Source of the DNA: an uncultured Subdoligranulum sp.
Lineage (GTDB): Bacteria; Bacillota; Clostridia; Oscillospirales; Ruminococcaceae
Assembly (NCBI GenBank): GCA_945830575.1
Contig: CALZZE010000001.1
Location: forward strand, 1 to 64,000
Direction: 5' to 3'
DNA length: 64,000 nucleotides
Part shown: one piece after another, positions 37,195 through 44,918 of the stretch
How the letters are laid out: the number at the start of each line of letters is the position of its first letter
Numbering within the stretch: position 1 is the stretch's first letter
Position numbers and translations under genes: made by a program
Notes under the pieces: generated by a model
What the model saw: the letters and a program-made list of their open reading frames with translations, nothing else
Told to the model about the DNA's origin: nothing
The model's database searches: none

Positions 37195-39153
37195 ATGAAC
37201 CGCACAGAGGCGCTTGAGTATTATCAGAAAGCCCAGAAACGGGGCCGGCAGAACTACCGGGAAAAAACACTTTCCGGCCAGTCGCCCTATCTGCCGGTTC
37301 TGGACGACATTTTACAGAATACCAACGTGGAACAGCAGATCCCGCTGGGGGTGATGGAGGTGCCGCTGCATCTGGTGGTGGGCACCAAGACGGCGGGACG
37401 CACCGCGGCCTTTGCCAGCAACTTTATGCCGCTGCTGCCGCAGGACACCGAGTTTGCCACCAAATGGATCAGCCTGTGTCTGGCCCATCTGGAGGACGGC
37501 ATCCATGACCCCATCCGCTGCTTTGAGTACATGGGTCTGTTTTACGTGCAGGAGGGCAACAAGCGGGTCAGCGTGCTGAAATCCTTCGGGGCGGATTCCA
37601 TCGCCGCCCACGTGACCCGCATCGTGCCCCGCTGGGTGGATCTGCCGGTGGTGCGCCAGTATTACGAGTTTATGGAGGCGTTCCCCCTCACCGGGCTGTA
37701 CACGCTGCAATTCACCCGCCCCGGCAGCTACGCCAAATTGCAGACGCTGCTGGGCAAGGCTCCCGGCGAAAAATGGGATGACGATGACCGGGCGGACATT
37801 CTTTCGCTGCACAACTGGGTGGCGAAGGCCTATCAGGCCCACGGCGGCGCGCACATGAAAACCACCGCCGACGATGTGCTGCTCCTGCTGATGAAGCTGT
37901 ATCCGCTGGAGGAGCTGAAAAAAGACACCCCCGCCGGGCTGGCCAAACGGCTGGACGGCGTGTGGGACGATGTGCTGGCCATGGAAAACCCCGCGCCCAT
38001 CACGGTCAGCTCCGCCCCGGCGGCGCCCGCCGCCCAGAAGACCACCCTGCTGGACCGGGTTCTGCCCAAAAAGCCCCAGAAGCTCAAGGTGGCCTTTGTG
38101 AATGAGCGCACGCCGGAAACCTCCACCTGGACCAGCCAGCATGAGTTTGGCCGCACCCAGCTGGACAGCGCCTTCCCGGGTCAGGTGACCACCGCCGCCT
38201 ATTTCAATGCCGAGCAGGGCAAAAACGATGATGCACTGCTGGAGCAGGCCATCGCGGAGGGCGCCAACATGGTGTTCACCACCAGTCCCAAGCTGGTGGG
38301 GGCCAGCCTGCGGGCCGCCGTGAAGCATCCGGAGGTGCACATCCTCAACTGCTCCATGGACATGCCCTACGCCTCCATCCGCACCTACTACACCCGCGTG
38401 TATGAGGCCAAGTTCATCACCGGCGCCATCGCGGGCGCCATGGCCAAAAACGACCGGGTGGGCTTTGTGGCGGATTACCCCAACTTCGGCGTGCCCGCCA
38501 ACATCAACGCCTTTGCGCTGGGTGCGCGGATGGTGAATCCCCGGGTCAGGGTGGTGCTGAAATGGACCTGCCTGCCCGGCGACCCGCTGACGGAATTTCT
38601 GCAAAAGGGCATCACGGTGGTGTCCGGCCGGGATGCGCCCCATCCCAGCCGCTCCCAGCGGGAGTTCGGCACCTTCCAGGTGCTGCCCGGCGGCATTCTG
38701 CGGGATTTGGCGTCCCCCTTCTGGCACTGGGGCCAGTTCTACGAGAATGTGGTGCGCACCGTGCTGGACGGCGGCTGGAGCCGGGACAAATCCGGCACCG
38801 ACGGGCGGGTAGTCAACTACTGGTGGGGCATGAACAGCGGCGTGCTGGACGTGCTGATGAGCCGGGAACTGCCCCATGATGTGCGCCATCTGGCGGACAT
38901 TCTGCGGGGCGGTCTGACCTCCGGTGCGGTGGATCCCTTTGCCTGCCGCATCGTGGCGCAGGACGGCACGCTGAAAAATGAGGGCCTGCACGGCTTTGAG
39001 CCGGAGCAGATCATCCATATGGACTGGCTGTGCGACGCGGTGGAGGGCCGCATCCCGGAATACGAAGAGCTTATCCCCGAGGCGCAGCCCATGTACCGCA
39101 TGCAGGGGCTGCACCGTGACCGGCTGGCCGCCGAGAAGGAGGCAGTGCTATGA
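37195..39153 (+). CDS. cytoplasmic ParB-like/BMP-domain fusion protein
   Basis: 652 residues with no signal peptide or lipobox. The N-terminal third includes YMGLFYVQEGNKRVSVLKSF, which recalls the ParB/Srx nucleoside-phosphate fold (E-G-N-K-R-V). A Pro/Ala linker (about 270-290) leads to a BMP/PnrA-type binding-protein domain (about 300-560): KVAFVNERTPETSTWTSQHE, FTTSPKLVGASLRAA, GAIAGAMAKNDRVGFVADYP. BMP proteins normally sit outside the cell and bind nucleosides. The start is firm (GGGAGG before ATG 37195). An intracellular nucleoside sensor is a plausible role, but this is inference. Overlaps the next gene by 4 nt. Confidence 0.82.
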   Translation: MNRTEALEYYQKAQKRGRQNYREKTLSGQSPYLPVLDDILQNTNVEQQIPLGVMEVPLHLVVGTKTAGRTAAFASNFMPLLPQDTEFATKWISLCLAHLEDGIHDPIRCFEYMGLFYVQEGNKRVSVLKSFGADSIAAHVTRIVPRWVDLPVVRQYYEFMEAFPLTGLYTLQFTRPGSYAKLQTLLGKAPGEKWDDDDRADILSLHNWVAKAYQAHGGAHMKTTADDVLLLLMKLYPLEELKKDTPAGLAKRLDGVWDDVLAMENPAPITVSSAPAAPAAQKTTLLDRVLPKKPQKLKVAFVNERTPETSTWTSQHEFGRTQLDSAFPGQVTTAAYFNAEQGKNDDALLEQAIAEGANMVFTTSPKLVGASLRAAVKHPEVHILNCSMDMPYASIRTYYTRVYEAKFITGAIAGAMAKNDRVGFVADYPNFGVPANINAFALGARMVNPRVRVVLKWTCLPGDPLTEFLQKGITVVSGRDAPHPSRSQREFGTFQVLPGGILRDLASPFWHWGQFYENVVRTVLDGGWSRDKSGTDGRVVNYWWGMNSGVLDVLMSRELPHDVRHLADILRGGLTSGAVDPFACRIVAQDGTLKNEGLHGFEPEQIIHMDWLCDAVEGRIPEYEELIPEAQPMYRMQGLHRDRLAAEKEAVL

Positions 39154-39794
39154 GAGCGCTGGTCATTGCAGACGAGGAGGACAAGTACCTTTGGGACTAT
39201 TTCAGTCCCGAAAAGCTGGACGGCATCGACCTCATCATCGGATGCGGGGACATGCACGTGCAGTACCTGACCTTTTTAGCCACCATGGCCCACGTGCCGC
39301 TGATCTACGTCCACGGAAACCACGATGAAAGCTATGACCAGAACCCGCCCGGCGGGGCGCTGTGTATCGATGACGAGGTGTACATCCACAAAGGGGTGCG
39401 CATTGCCGGGCTGGGCGGCTCGGTGCGGTACCGCAACGGCGCGTGGCAGTTCACCGAGGCGGAGATGCGCAAACGCATCCGCCGCCTGCGGGGCAAAATC
39501 GAGCGTGCCGGCGGTCTGGATGTGCTGGTGACCCATGCGCCGCTGCACGGCTACGGCGATCTGAGCGACCTGCCTCACCGTGGCTTCACGGTGTTCCATG
39601 AGCTGCTGGACCAGTACCATCCGCCGCTGATGCTCCACGGGCATGTCCATCTCAGCTATGGCAGCGCCATCCCCCGGGAACAGCAGTACGGCTCCACCCG
39701 CATCCTCAACGCCTGCGGGCGCATCGTGCTGGAGCTGCCGGACCCGCCTCCGCCCAAACAGCACCGAGGCCTGCTGCGCCGCTTCTGGCGGTAA
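39150..39794 (+). CDS. calcineurin-like metallophosphoesterase
   Basis: A 214-residue cytoplasmic phosphoesterase. Metal-site motifs: LVIADEEDKYLWDYF, IIGCGDMHVQYL, VHGNHDESYDQ, VTHAPLHGYGD and LHGHVHLSYG. The first motif is D-E rather than the usual DxH. The ATG overlaps the stop of the BMP fusion (ATGA), so both are made together, suggesting a common pathway such as nucleotide or cyclic-nucleotide turnover. The substrate is unknown. Confidence 0.88.
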   Translation: MRALVIADEEDKYLWDYFSPEKLDGIDLIIGCGDMHVQYLTFLATMAHVPLIYVHGNHDESYDQNPPGGALCIDDEVYIHKGVRIAGLGGSVRYRNGAWQFTEAEMRKRIRRLRGKIERAGGLDVLVTHAPLHGYGDLSDLPHRGFTVFHELLDQYHPPLMLHGHVHLSYGSAIPREQQYGSTRILNACGRIVLELPDPPPPKQHRGLLRRFWR

Positions 39795-39830
39795 ACATCC
39801 CTTACTATCACCGAAACGAGGAACAAATTT

Positions 39831-40829
39831 ATGGCAACCATCACTGTATTTGGCGCGGGCACCTGGGGCATCGCGCTGGCCCGCCTGCTGGCCGTCAACG
39901 GCCACGACGTCACGGTCTGGAGCGCTCTGCCGGAGGAGCTCAAGGAGTTGCGCACCACCCGCCGCCACAAGAATCTGCCGGGCATGGAGCTGCCATCCTC
40001 CATGCACTACACCGCCGACATGGCCGAGGCCTGCAAAACCCGGGATCTGCTGGTGTTTGCGGTGCCGTCGCCGTTTGTGCGTGCCACCGCCAAAAAGGCC
40101 GCCAAATGCCTGCCGGAGGGACAGATCATCGTGGACGTGGCCAAGGGCGTGGAGGAAAAGACGCTGGCCACCATGTCGGAGGTCATTGAGGACGAGGTGC
40201 AGAAGGTCGGCAAGCACGCCCGCGTGGTGGCGCTGTCCGGCCCCACCCACGCCGAGGAGGTGGCCCGGGACATGCCCACCCTCATCGTGGCGGCCAGCAC
40301 CGATATAGCAGCGGCCGGCGCTGTGCAGAAAATTTTCAACAGCCCCACCTTCCGGGTGTACACCAACACCGACCGCAAGGGCGTGGAGCTGGGCGGCGCG
40401 GTGAAAAACGTCATTGCGCTGGCGGTGGGCATCGGGCTGGGCCTTGGCTACGGCGACAACGCCAAGGCGGCGCTCATCACCCGCGGCAACGCCGAGCTGG
40501 CCCGTCTGGGCGAGGCCATGGGCTGTCAGGCATCCACCTTTGCGGGGCTGTCCGGCATGGGCGACCTCATCGTCACCTGCACCAGTATGCACAGCCGCAA
40601 CCTGCACGCCGGCATGCTGCTGGGCCGCGGCCGCACCGCCGACGAGGCCAGAGCCGAGGTGGGGCAGGTGGTGGAGGGCATGAACGCTCTGCCCGCCGCC
40701 CGCCGTCTGGCAAAGAAGTACAAGGTGGAGATGCCTATTGTGGAGAGTGTTGGCGCGATTCTGGACGGCACCCTCGCCGCCCGCGATGCCCTCGCTGCCC
40801 TCATGGGTCGCGATTTGAAAGCGGAATAA
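39831..40829 (+). CDS. gpsA: NAD(P)-dependent glycerol-3-phosphate dehydrogenase
   Basis: A 332-residue enzyme reducing dihydroxyacetone phosphate to sn-glycerol-3-phosphate for phospholipid synthesis. N-terminal Rossmann motif FGAGTWGIALARLLAVNGH; catalytic Lys in GAVKNVIALAVGIGLGLGYG with NAKAALITRG; FAGLSGMGDLIVTCTS closes the active site. GAGGAAC precedes the ATG. Full length. PlsX/PlsY are not nearby. Confidence 0.96.
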   Translation: MATITVFGAGTWGIALARLLAVNGHDVTVWSALPEELKELRTTRRHKNLPGMELPSSMHYTADMAEACKTRDLLVFAVPSPFVRATAKKAAKCLPEGQIIVDVAKGVEEKTLATMSEVIEDEVQKVGKHARVVALSGPTHAEEVARDMPTLIVAASTDIAAAGAVQKIFNSPTFRVYTNTDRKGVELGGAVKNVIALAVGIGLGLGYGDNAKAALITRGNAELARLGEAMGCQASTFAGLSGMGDLIVTCTSMHSRNLHAGMLLGRGRTADEARAEVGQVVEGMNALPAARRLAKKYKVEMPIVESVGAILDGTLAARDALAALMGRDLKAE

Positions 40830-40834
40830 AACGG

Positions 40835-40870
40835 TCCCCTCCCGGCATACACTAACCGGGGGGGGATTTT
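40835..40870 (+). terminator. hairpin after gpsA that covers the next ribosome site
   Basis: TCCCCTCCCGG (40835-40845) pairs with CCGGGGGGGGA (40856-40866) with a few G-T pairs, followed by TTTT. The G-run in the right arm is also the only ribosome-binding sequence for the gene starting at 40873. Confidence 0.65.
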
Positions 40871-40872
40871 GT

Positions 40873-42027
40873 ATGCGCAAAAAACGGTTTCTGGAGCGCC
40901 AGCCCTGCTTTGATGTGACCTTTCTCATCATTCTGCTGTCCCTGCTGTGCTACGGTCTTATCATGCTGTACAGCGCCGGGTACGCGGTGGCGCTGTACCG
41001 CCGGGGCGACGCCTTCACCTACATCCGCCCCCAGCTGCTGTTTGCGGCGCTGGGGGTGGCTGCCATGTACGCCGCCAGCCGGGTGGATTACCACCTCTGG
41101 CACAAGCTGGCGTGGCCTGTCATGGGGCTGTCGCTGGCGCTGCTGGCGGTGGTGCTGTTCATGCCGGAGTACAACGGCTGCAAGCGCTGGATCGTGCTGC
41201 CCGGCCTTGGCACCCTCCAGCCCAGCGAGATCGCCAAATTCGCGGTGGTGCTGGTGTTCTCCCACATCATCTCGCTGAACCATGACCGCATGAAGACCTT
41301 TGCCACCGGGGTACTGCCCTTCGGGCTGATTCTGGGCGTGGTGACGGTGCTGATGCTGCTGGAGCCGCACCTGTCCGGCACGCTGCTGATTTTGTCCATC
41401 GGCGCGGTGCTGATGTTTGTGGGCGGCACCGGGCTGAAATGGTTCGGCATCGTGGGGGCGCTGGGGCTGACGGCCATCGCCGCGGCGGTGGTGCTGCTGC
41501 CCGAGCTGGTGCCCTATGCCACCGACCGGCTGGCCTCCTGGCGGGACCCTTTTGTCGACCCGCTGGGGGAGGGCCACCAGACCATCCAGAGCCTGTACGC
41601 CATCGCCTCCGGCGGGCTGGCCGGGCTGGGGCTGGGCAACAGCCGCCAGAAATATCTCTACGTGCCGGAGCCGCAGAATGATTTCATTTTCTCCATCCTC
41701 TGCGAGGAACTGGGCTTTGTGGGCGCGGCGCTGGTGGTGGTGCTGTTTCTGCTTCTGCTGCTGCGGGGCATGTCCATCGCCCTGCGCGCCCGGGACAAAT
41801 TCGGTGCGCTGCTGGTGGTAGGGTTCGTGGTGCAGGTGGTACTGCAGGCGGTGCTGAACATTGCTGTGGTCACCAACACCATCCCCAACACCGGCATCAG
41901 CCTGCCCTTTTTCTCCTCCGGCGGCACCAGCCTGATGATGCTGCTGGGGGAGATGGGCATTGTGCTGTCGGTGTCCCGTCAGGCGGACGCGGGCAGGGGT
42001 TGCACACGGCCGGGTTTTGCCGTATAA
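40873..42027 (+). CDS. FtsW/RodA/SpoVE family SEDS glycosyltransferase
   Basis: A 384-residue polytopic membrane protein with about ten segments. SEDS family landmarks: ALYRRGDAFTYIRPQLLFAALG, CKRWIVLPGLGTLQPSEIAKFA, FVDPLGEGHQTIQSLYAIASGGL (all shown in part) and NTGISLPFFSSGGTSL. It polymerises lipid II during division or elongation with a class B PBP. No PBP or mreBCD gene is adjacent, so FtsW, RodA and SpoVE cannot be separated. The ATG lies 3 nt after a hairpin that may hide its ribosome site. Confidence 0.92.
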   Translation: MRKKRFLERQPCFDVTFLIILLSLLCYGLIMLYSAGYAVALYRRGDAFTYIRPQLLFAALGVAAMYAASRVDYHLWHKLAWPVMGLSLALLAVVLFMPEYNGCKRWIVLPGLGTLQPSEIAKFAVVLVFSHIISLNHDRMKTFATGVLPFGLILGVVTVLMLLEPHLSGTLLILSIGAVLMFVGGTGLKWFGIVGALGLTAIAAAVVLLPELVPYATDRLASWRDPFVDPLGEGHQTIQSLYAIASGGLAGLGLGNSRQKYLYVPEPQNDFIFSILCEELGFVGAALVVVLFLLLLLRGMSIALRARDKFGALLVVGFVVQVVLQAVLNIAVVTNTIPNTGISLPFFSSGGTSLMMLLGEMGIVLSVSRQADAGRGCTRPGFAV

Positions 42028-42028
42028 T
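42000..42028 (+). promoter_or_regulatory. promoter of the polytopic membrane protein gene
   Basis: TTGCAC (42000-42005), 17 nt, TATAAT (42023-42028), lying inside the last codons of the SEDS gene. Confidence 0.75.
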
Positions 42029-42061
42029 AGAACAAGACTGAATGAAACGGCGGAACCGACC

Positions 42062-43393
42062 ATGGAACAGACCAACCTGAAACAATTTCCCCGGCGTGCG
42101 GCACTGGCGTTCTTTGTCACGCTGGCGGCGCTGTTTCTGCTGCTGCTGGGCGCCTATGCGCTGCCCGGCGCCCCGGTGCGGCAGAGCGTCTACCGCTCGG
42201 TGGAGACGCTGCGGCAGGAGGGGCTGTACCCGGAATTTTTCGGCTTCAAGCTGTTCCAGATGGACAATTACACCGACACCATCATGCTGTTTGAGGCGGC
42301 TGCCGCTGACGAGACCGACCCGCTCACTGCCATGATGACCAACACCACCTACAACGTGGACAATTTCGAGACCATGCAGGAGGATCTGTGCTGGTACCTC
42401 GAAAAAGATTTGTCCACCGGCGCGCAGCGTACCGATGCGCCCGCGCTCACCCCGTTTTCCTACGCCCGCTACTGGCACGGCTACCTCATCTGGCTGCGCC
42501 CGCTGCTGGCGCTGGGGGTGCCCTACGCGGGGGTGCGGGTCTTTCAATATGTCGTTCTGACGCTGCTTTTTGCCCAAACGCTGTGGCTTTTGTACCGGCG
42601 CTGCAACGCCCGGACCGCCCTGTGGTTTCTGATCAGCCAGCTGGCGGTGAGCGTCTGGTTCGTGCCCCATCAGATCCAGTATTTCACCACCTTTGCCATC
42701 GCCTATGCGGGCTGTGTCTGGGTGCTGGCGGCCCCCCGCCGGTCGGATGATGTGTGCGTGGCGCTCATCGTGCTGGGCGCCGCCACCGCGTTCTGCGACC
42801 TGCTGGTCACTCCCATCCTCACGCTGGGCCTGCCCGTGGCCTGCTGGCTGCTGCTGCCGCCCCAGCATCTGCGGGCGGGAACGCGCCAGTGCGCTGCCGT
42901 GGCGGCGGGCAGTCTGTGCTGGGGCGGCGGCTACGCGCTGTGCTGGGCCTCCAAGTGGGTGCTGGCCAGCCTGCTCACCGGGCAGGACATCATCGGGGAC
43001 GCGCTGCATCAGGCGGGCGTCCGCACCGCCGCCGACACATGGCACGGCTGGGAGCTGACCTGGGGCAACATTTTCCGCATCGTGTATTCGGCGCTGGCGG
43101 ACAGGGGACTGTTCTGGCCCGCCGTGGCGCTGCTGGTGCTGGCAGCGGTGGCGTTTGTGGTGTGTCTGCGCAGCAAAACCGCGCTGCTGCGCACTTTGCC
43201 GCTGGGCCTGACCGCCCTCATGGCGCCGGTCTGGCTGGCGGTGCTGCGCACCCACTCCATCCAGCACGGCTGGTTCACCTGGCGCAGTCTGGCCCCCACG
43301 GTGTTCGCGGGGCTGGCCTTCGTGTACTATTCCTGCAGCCTGCGCATGGGCGTGAAGAGAGTCCGCCAAAAACTTTTTGCCGAAAAGGGTTGA
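42062..43393 (+). CDS. polytopic membrane protein of unknown function
   Basis: 443 residues with about ten hydrophobic segments. After the first segment comes a soluble extracellular loop of roughly 100 residues (about 45-140: acidic, with FGFKLFQMDNYTDTIMLFEA). The architecture is that of large GT-C-like or polysaccharide membrane proteins, but I see no diagnostic motif. The ATG at 42062 is 34 nt after a consensus promoter. The T-box promoter of trpXYZ overlaps its stop. No function assigned. Confidence 0.75.
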   Translation: MEQTNLKQFPRRAALAFFVTLAALFLLLLGAYALPGAPVRQSVYRSVETLRQEGLYPEFFGFKLFQMDNYTDTIMLFEAAAADETDPLTAMMTNTTYNVDNFETMQEDLCWYLEKDLSTGAQRTDAPALTPFSYARYWHGYLIWLRPLLALGVPYAGVRVFQYVVLTLLFAQTLWLLYRRCNARTALWFLISQLAVSVWFVPHQIQYFTTFAIAYAGCVWVLAAPRRSDDVCVALIVLGAATAFCDLLVTPILTLGLPVACWLLLPPQHLRAGTRQCAAVAAGSLCWGGGYALCWASKWVLASLLTGQDIIGDALHQAGVRTAADTWHGWELTWGNIFRIVYSALADRGLFWPAVALLVLAAVAFVVCLRSKTALLRTLPLGLTALMAPVWLAVLRTHSIQHGWFTWRSLAPTVFAGLAFVYYSCSLRMGVKRVRQKLFAEKG

Positions 43394-43418
43394 CAAACCA
43401 CGGGGAATGTGGTATAAA
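43390..43418 (+). promoter_or_regulatory. promoter of the trpXYZ T-box transcript
   Basis: TTGACA (43390-43395), 17 nt, TATAAA (43413-43418), overlapping the stop codon of the preceding gene. Confidence 0.85.
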
Positions 43419-43424
43419 TGCTTT

Positions 43425-43710
43425 AAACCGATGAAACGAAAGTAAAACTGCAAGCGCACCCACAGAGAGCCCCCGATGCTGGAAACGGGGTGGAGAGCGG
43501 CGCAGACAAATGGTTCGTTGAGGGCACGGGGAAATGCACGGGCAGAGTATCCGTTGACGGAAGCCTCCGTTACAGGGCAGGGGAGTGTTGGCTCTCCGCA
43601 GAGCGGTCATGTTGTACCTTTTTAGCATGGCAAGCAGGGTGGCACCACAGATAACATGTTATCTGCCCCTGCACAGGGAATTGTCCTGTGCAGGGGCAGT
43701 TTCTATTTTA
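43425..43710 (+). promoter_or_regulatory. T-box leader with Trp (UGG) specifier
   Basis: A second T-box: AGAGAG in the distal stem I region, T-box sequence AGGGTGGCACCAC (43636-43648) and a very strong terminator, CTGCCCCTGCACAGG (43663-43677) / CCTGTGCAGGGGCAG (43685-43699) followed by TTTCTATTTT. TGG at 43511-43513 is followed after six bases by GAG, the same spacing as TTC-N6-GAG in the pheST leader, and so is the likely specifier. Low charged tRNA-Trp would open transcription of the ABC transporter. Confidence 0.9.
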
Positions 43711-43728
43711 TCGAAAAGGGGAATCTTC

Positions 43729-43776
43729 ATGAAAGTACGTCCACAGCTTTACCGGCGATGGCGATGGCGGCGCTGA
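43729..43776 (+). CDS. Trp/Arg-rich leader peptide ORF before trpX
   Basis: A 15-codon ORF encoding MKVRPQLYRRWRWRR, with AAAGGGGA 8 nt before its ATG. It lies just after the T-box terminator and ends 48 nt before the trpX start. Two Trp codons are surrounded by six Arg codons in the last eight residues. The layout recalls the B. subtilis anti-TRAP (rtpA) operon, where a T-box is followed by a Trp-containing leader peptide. A second, translational Trp sensor is inferred; no alternative hairpin was found between the ORF and trpX. Confidence 0.55.
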   Translation: MKVRPQLYRRWRWRR

Positions 43777-43824
43777 ATCGTCCACACCCCACCATCCAGA
43801 CAAACACAGAAAGAGGTATTATTT

Positions 43825-44850
43825 ATGAAAAAGCTCATCGCCGTCCTGTCCGCCGCCGCTATGACCCTGTCTCTGGCCGCCTGCGGTTCCACCGCCGCTG
43901 TTTCCTCCGCCGCGTCCTCCTCCGGGGAGGCTGCCTCCTCCGCCGAAGCCGCCGACGCGCAGCACTACAAGATCGCCATTGTCCAGCAGCTGGACCACTC
44001 CTCGCTGGATGAGATCCGCACCGCCGTGGAGGCCCAGCTGGAGGCCCGCGCCGCCGCTGACGGCTTCACCGTGGAATACACCGAGTACAACGGCCAGAAT
44101 GACGCCAGCACGCTGAACCAGATCGGCACCCAGGTGGCGGACGGCGGCTTTAACGCGGTGGTGCCCATCGCCACACTGGCCGCCCAGACCATGGTCACCG
44201 CCACCGAGGGGCTGAATATGCCGGTGGTGTACGCCGCCATCTCTGACCCGGAGGCCGCCGGTCTCACCGACCTGCCGCTGGTCACCGGCACCTCCGATGC
44301 GCTGAACACCCCCTTCATTCTGGAAATGATGCTGGCCGTCAACCCCGACATCCAGACGGTGGGCCTGCTCTACTCCAACTCCGAGACCAACTCCGCCACC
44401 CCCATCGCGGAAGCCAAGGCGTATCTGGACGAAAAGGGCATCGCCTATGTGGAAAAGACCGGCAACACCAACGATGAGATCCTGTCCGCGGTAGCCGCCC
44501 TGTCCGACCAGGTGGACGCCGTCTTTACCCCCACCGATAACGTGGTCATGGCCGCCGCTGCCGCCGTGTCCGAGCAGCTCACCGCCGCGGGCGTACCCTT
44601 CTACACCGGCGCGGACTCCTTCGTCAACGAGGGCGCCTTTGCCACCTGCGGCGTCAACTACACTGAGCTGGGCACCTACACCGCCGATATGCTGGTGGAT
44701 ATCCTCGCCACCGGGGAGGTGCCGGAGTTCCACGTGATGGACGGCGGCATCATCACCGTCAACACCGAGACCGCCGCCGCGCTGAACATTGACTACTCTG
44801 TGTTCAGCACCATGGCCAACACCGTGGTGGAGGTCGCCACCGCCGGGTAA
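43825..44850 (+). CDS. trpX: tryptophan-type ABC transporter substrate-binding lipoprotein
   Basis: A 341-residue lipoprotein of the ABC_sub_bind family (PF04392). The signal peptide ends in LAACGS and is followed by a Ser/Ala/Glu linker. Family blocks: YKIAIVQQLDHSSLDEIRTA, TEYNGQNDASTLNQIGTQ, YAAISDPEAAGLTD and FTPTDNVVMAAAAAVSEQL. Named trpX because the T-box with a UGG specifier and the trpYZ-like neighbours match known Trp transporters of Firmicutes. Without the regulatory context the ligand would be unknown. AAAGAGG precedes the ATG. Confidence 0.88.
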   Translation: MKKLIAVLSAAAMTLSLAACGSTAAVSSAASSSGEAASSAEAADAQHYKIAIVQQLDHSSLDEIRTAVEAQLEARAAADGFTVEYTEYNGQNDASTLNQIGTQVADGGFNAVVPIATLAAQTMVTATEGLNMPVVYAAISDPEAAGLTDLPLVTGTSDALNTPFILEMMLAVNPDIQTVGLLYSNSETNSATPIAEAKAYLDEKGIAYVEKTGNTNDEILSAVAALSDQVDAVFTPTDNVVMAAAAAVSEQLTAAGVPFYTGADSFVNEGAFATCGVNYTELGTYTADMLVDILATGEVPEFHVMDGGIITVNTETAAALNIDYSVFSTMANTVVEVATAG

Positions 44851-44866
44851 TTCCTCAAAAAACGGA

Positions 44867-44895
44867 CAGGGGCGGGCCGTCCGCCTCTGCCTTTT
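44867..44895 (+). terminator. intra-operon hairpin between trpX and trpY
   Basis: CAGGGGCGG (44867-44875) pairs with CCGCCTCTG (44881-44889), one G-T pair, then CCTTTT. Probably a leaky terminator or mRNA stabiliser that raises the binding protein over the channel, as seen between mglB and mglA. Confidence 0.6.
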
Positions 44896-44918
44896 CGCTG
44901 TCAAAGGAGAAGTTTGTT

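Noticed and set aside
43585-43776. A 63-codon reading of the leader frame starting upstream of the T-box antiterminator
   Set aside because: It would cross the T-box and terminator and has no ribosome site; the ATG at 43729 has AAAGGGGA at the right distance.
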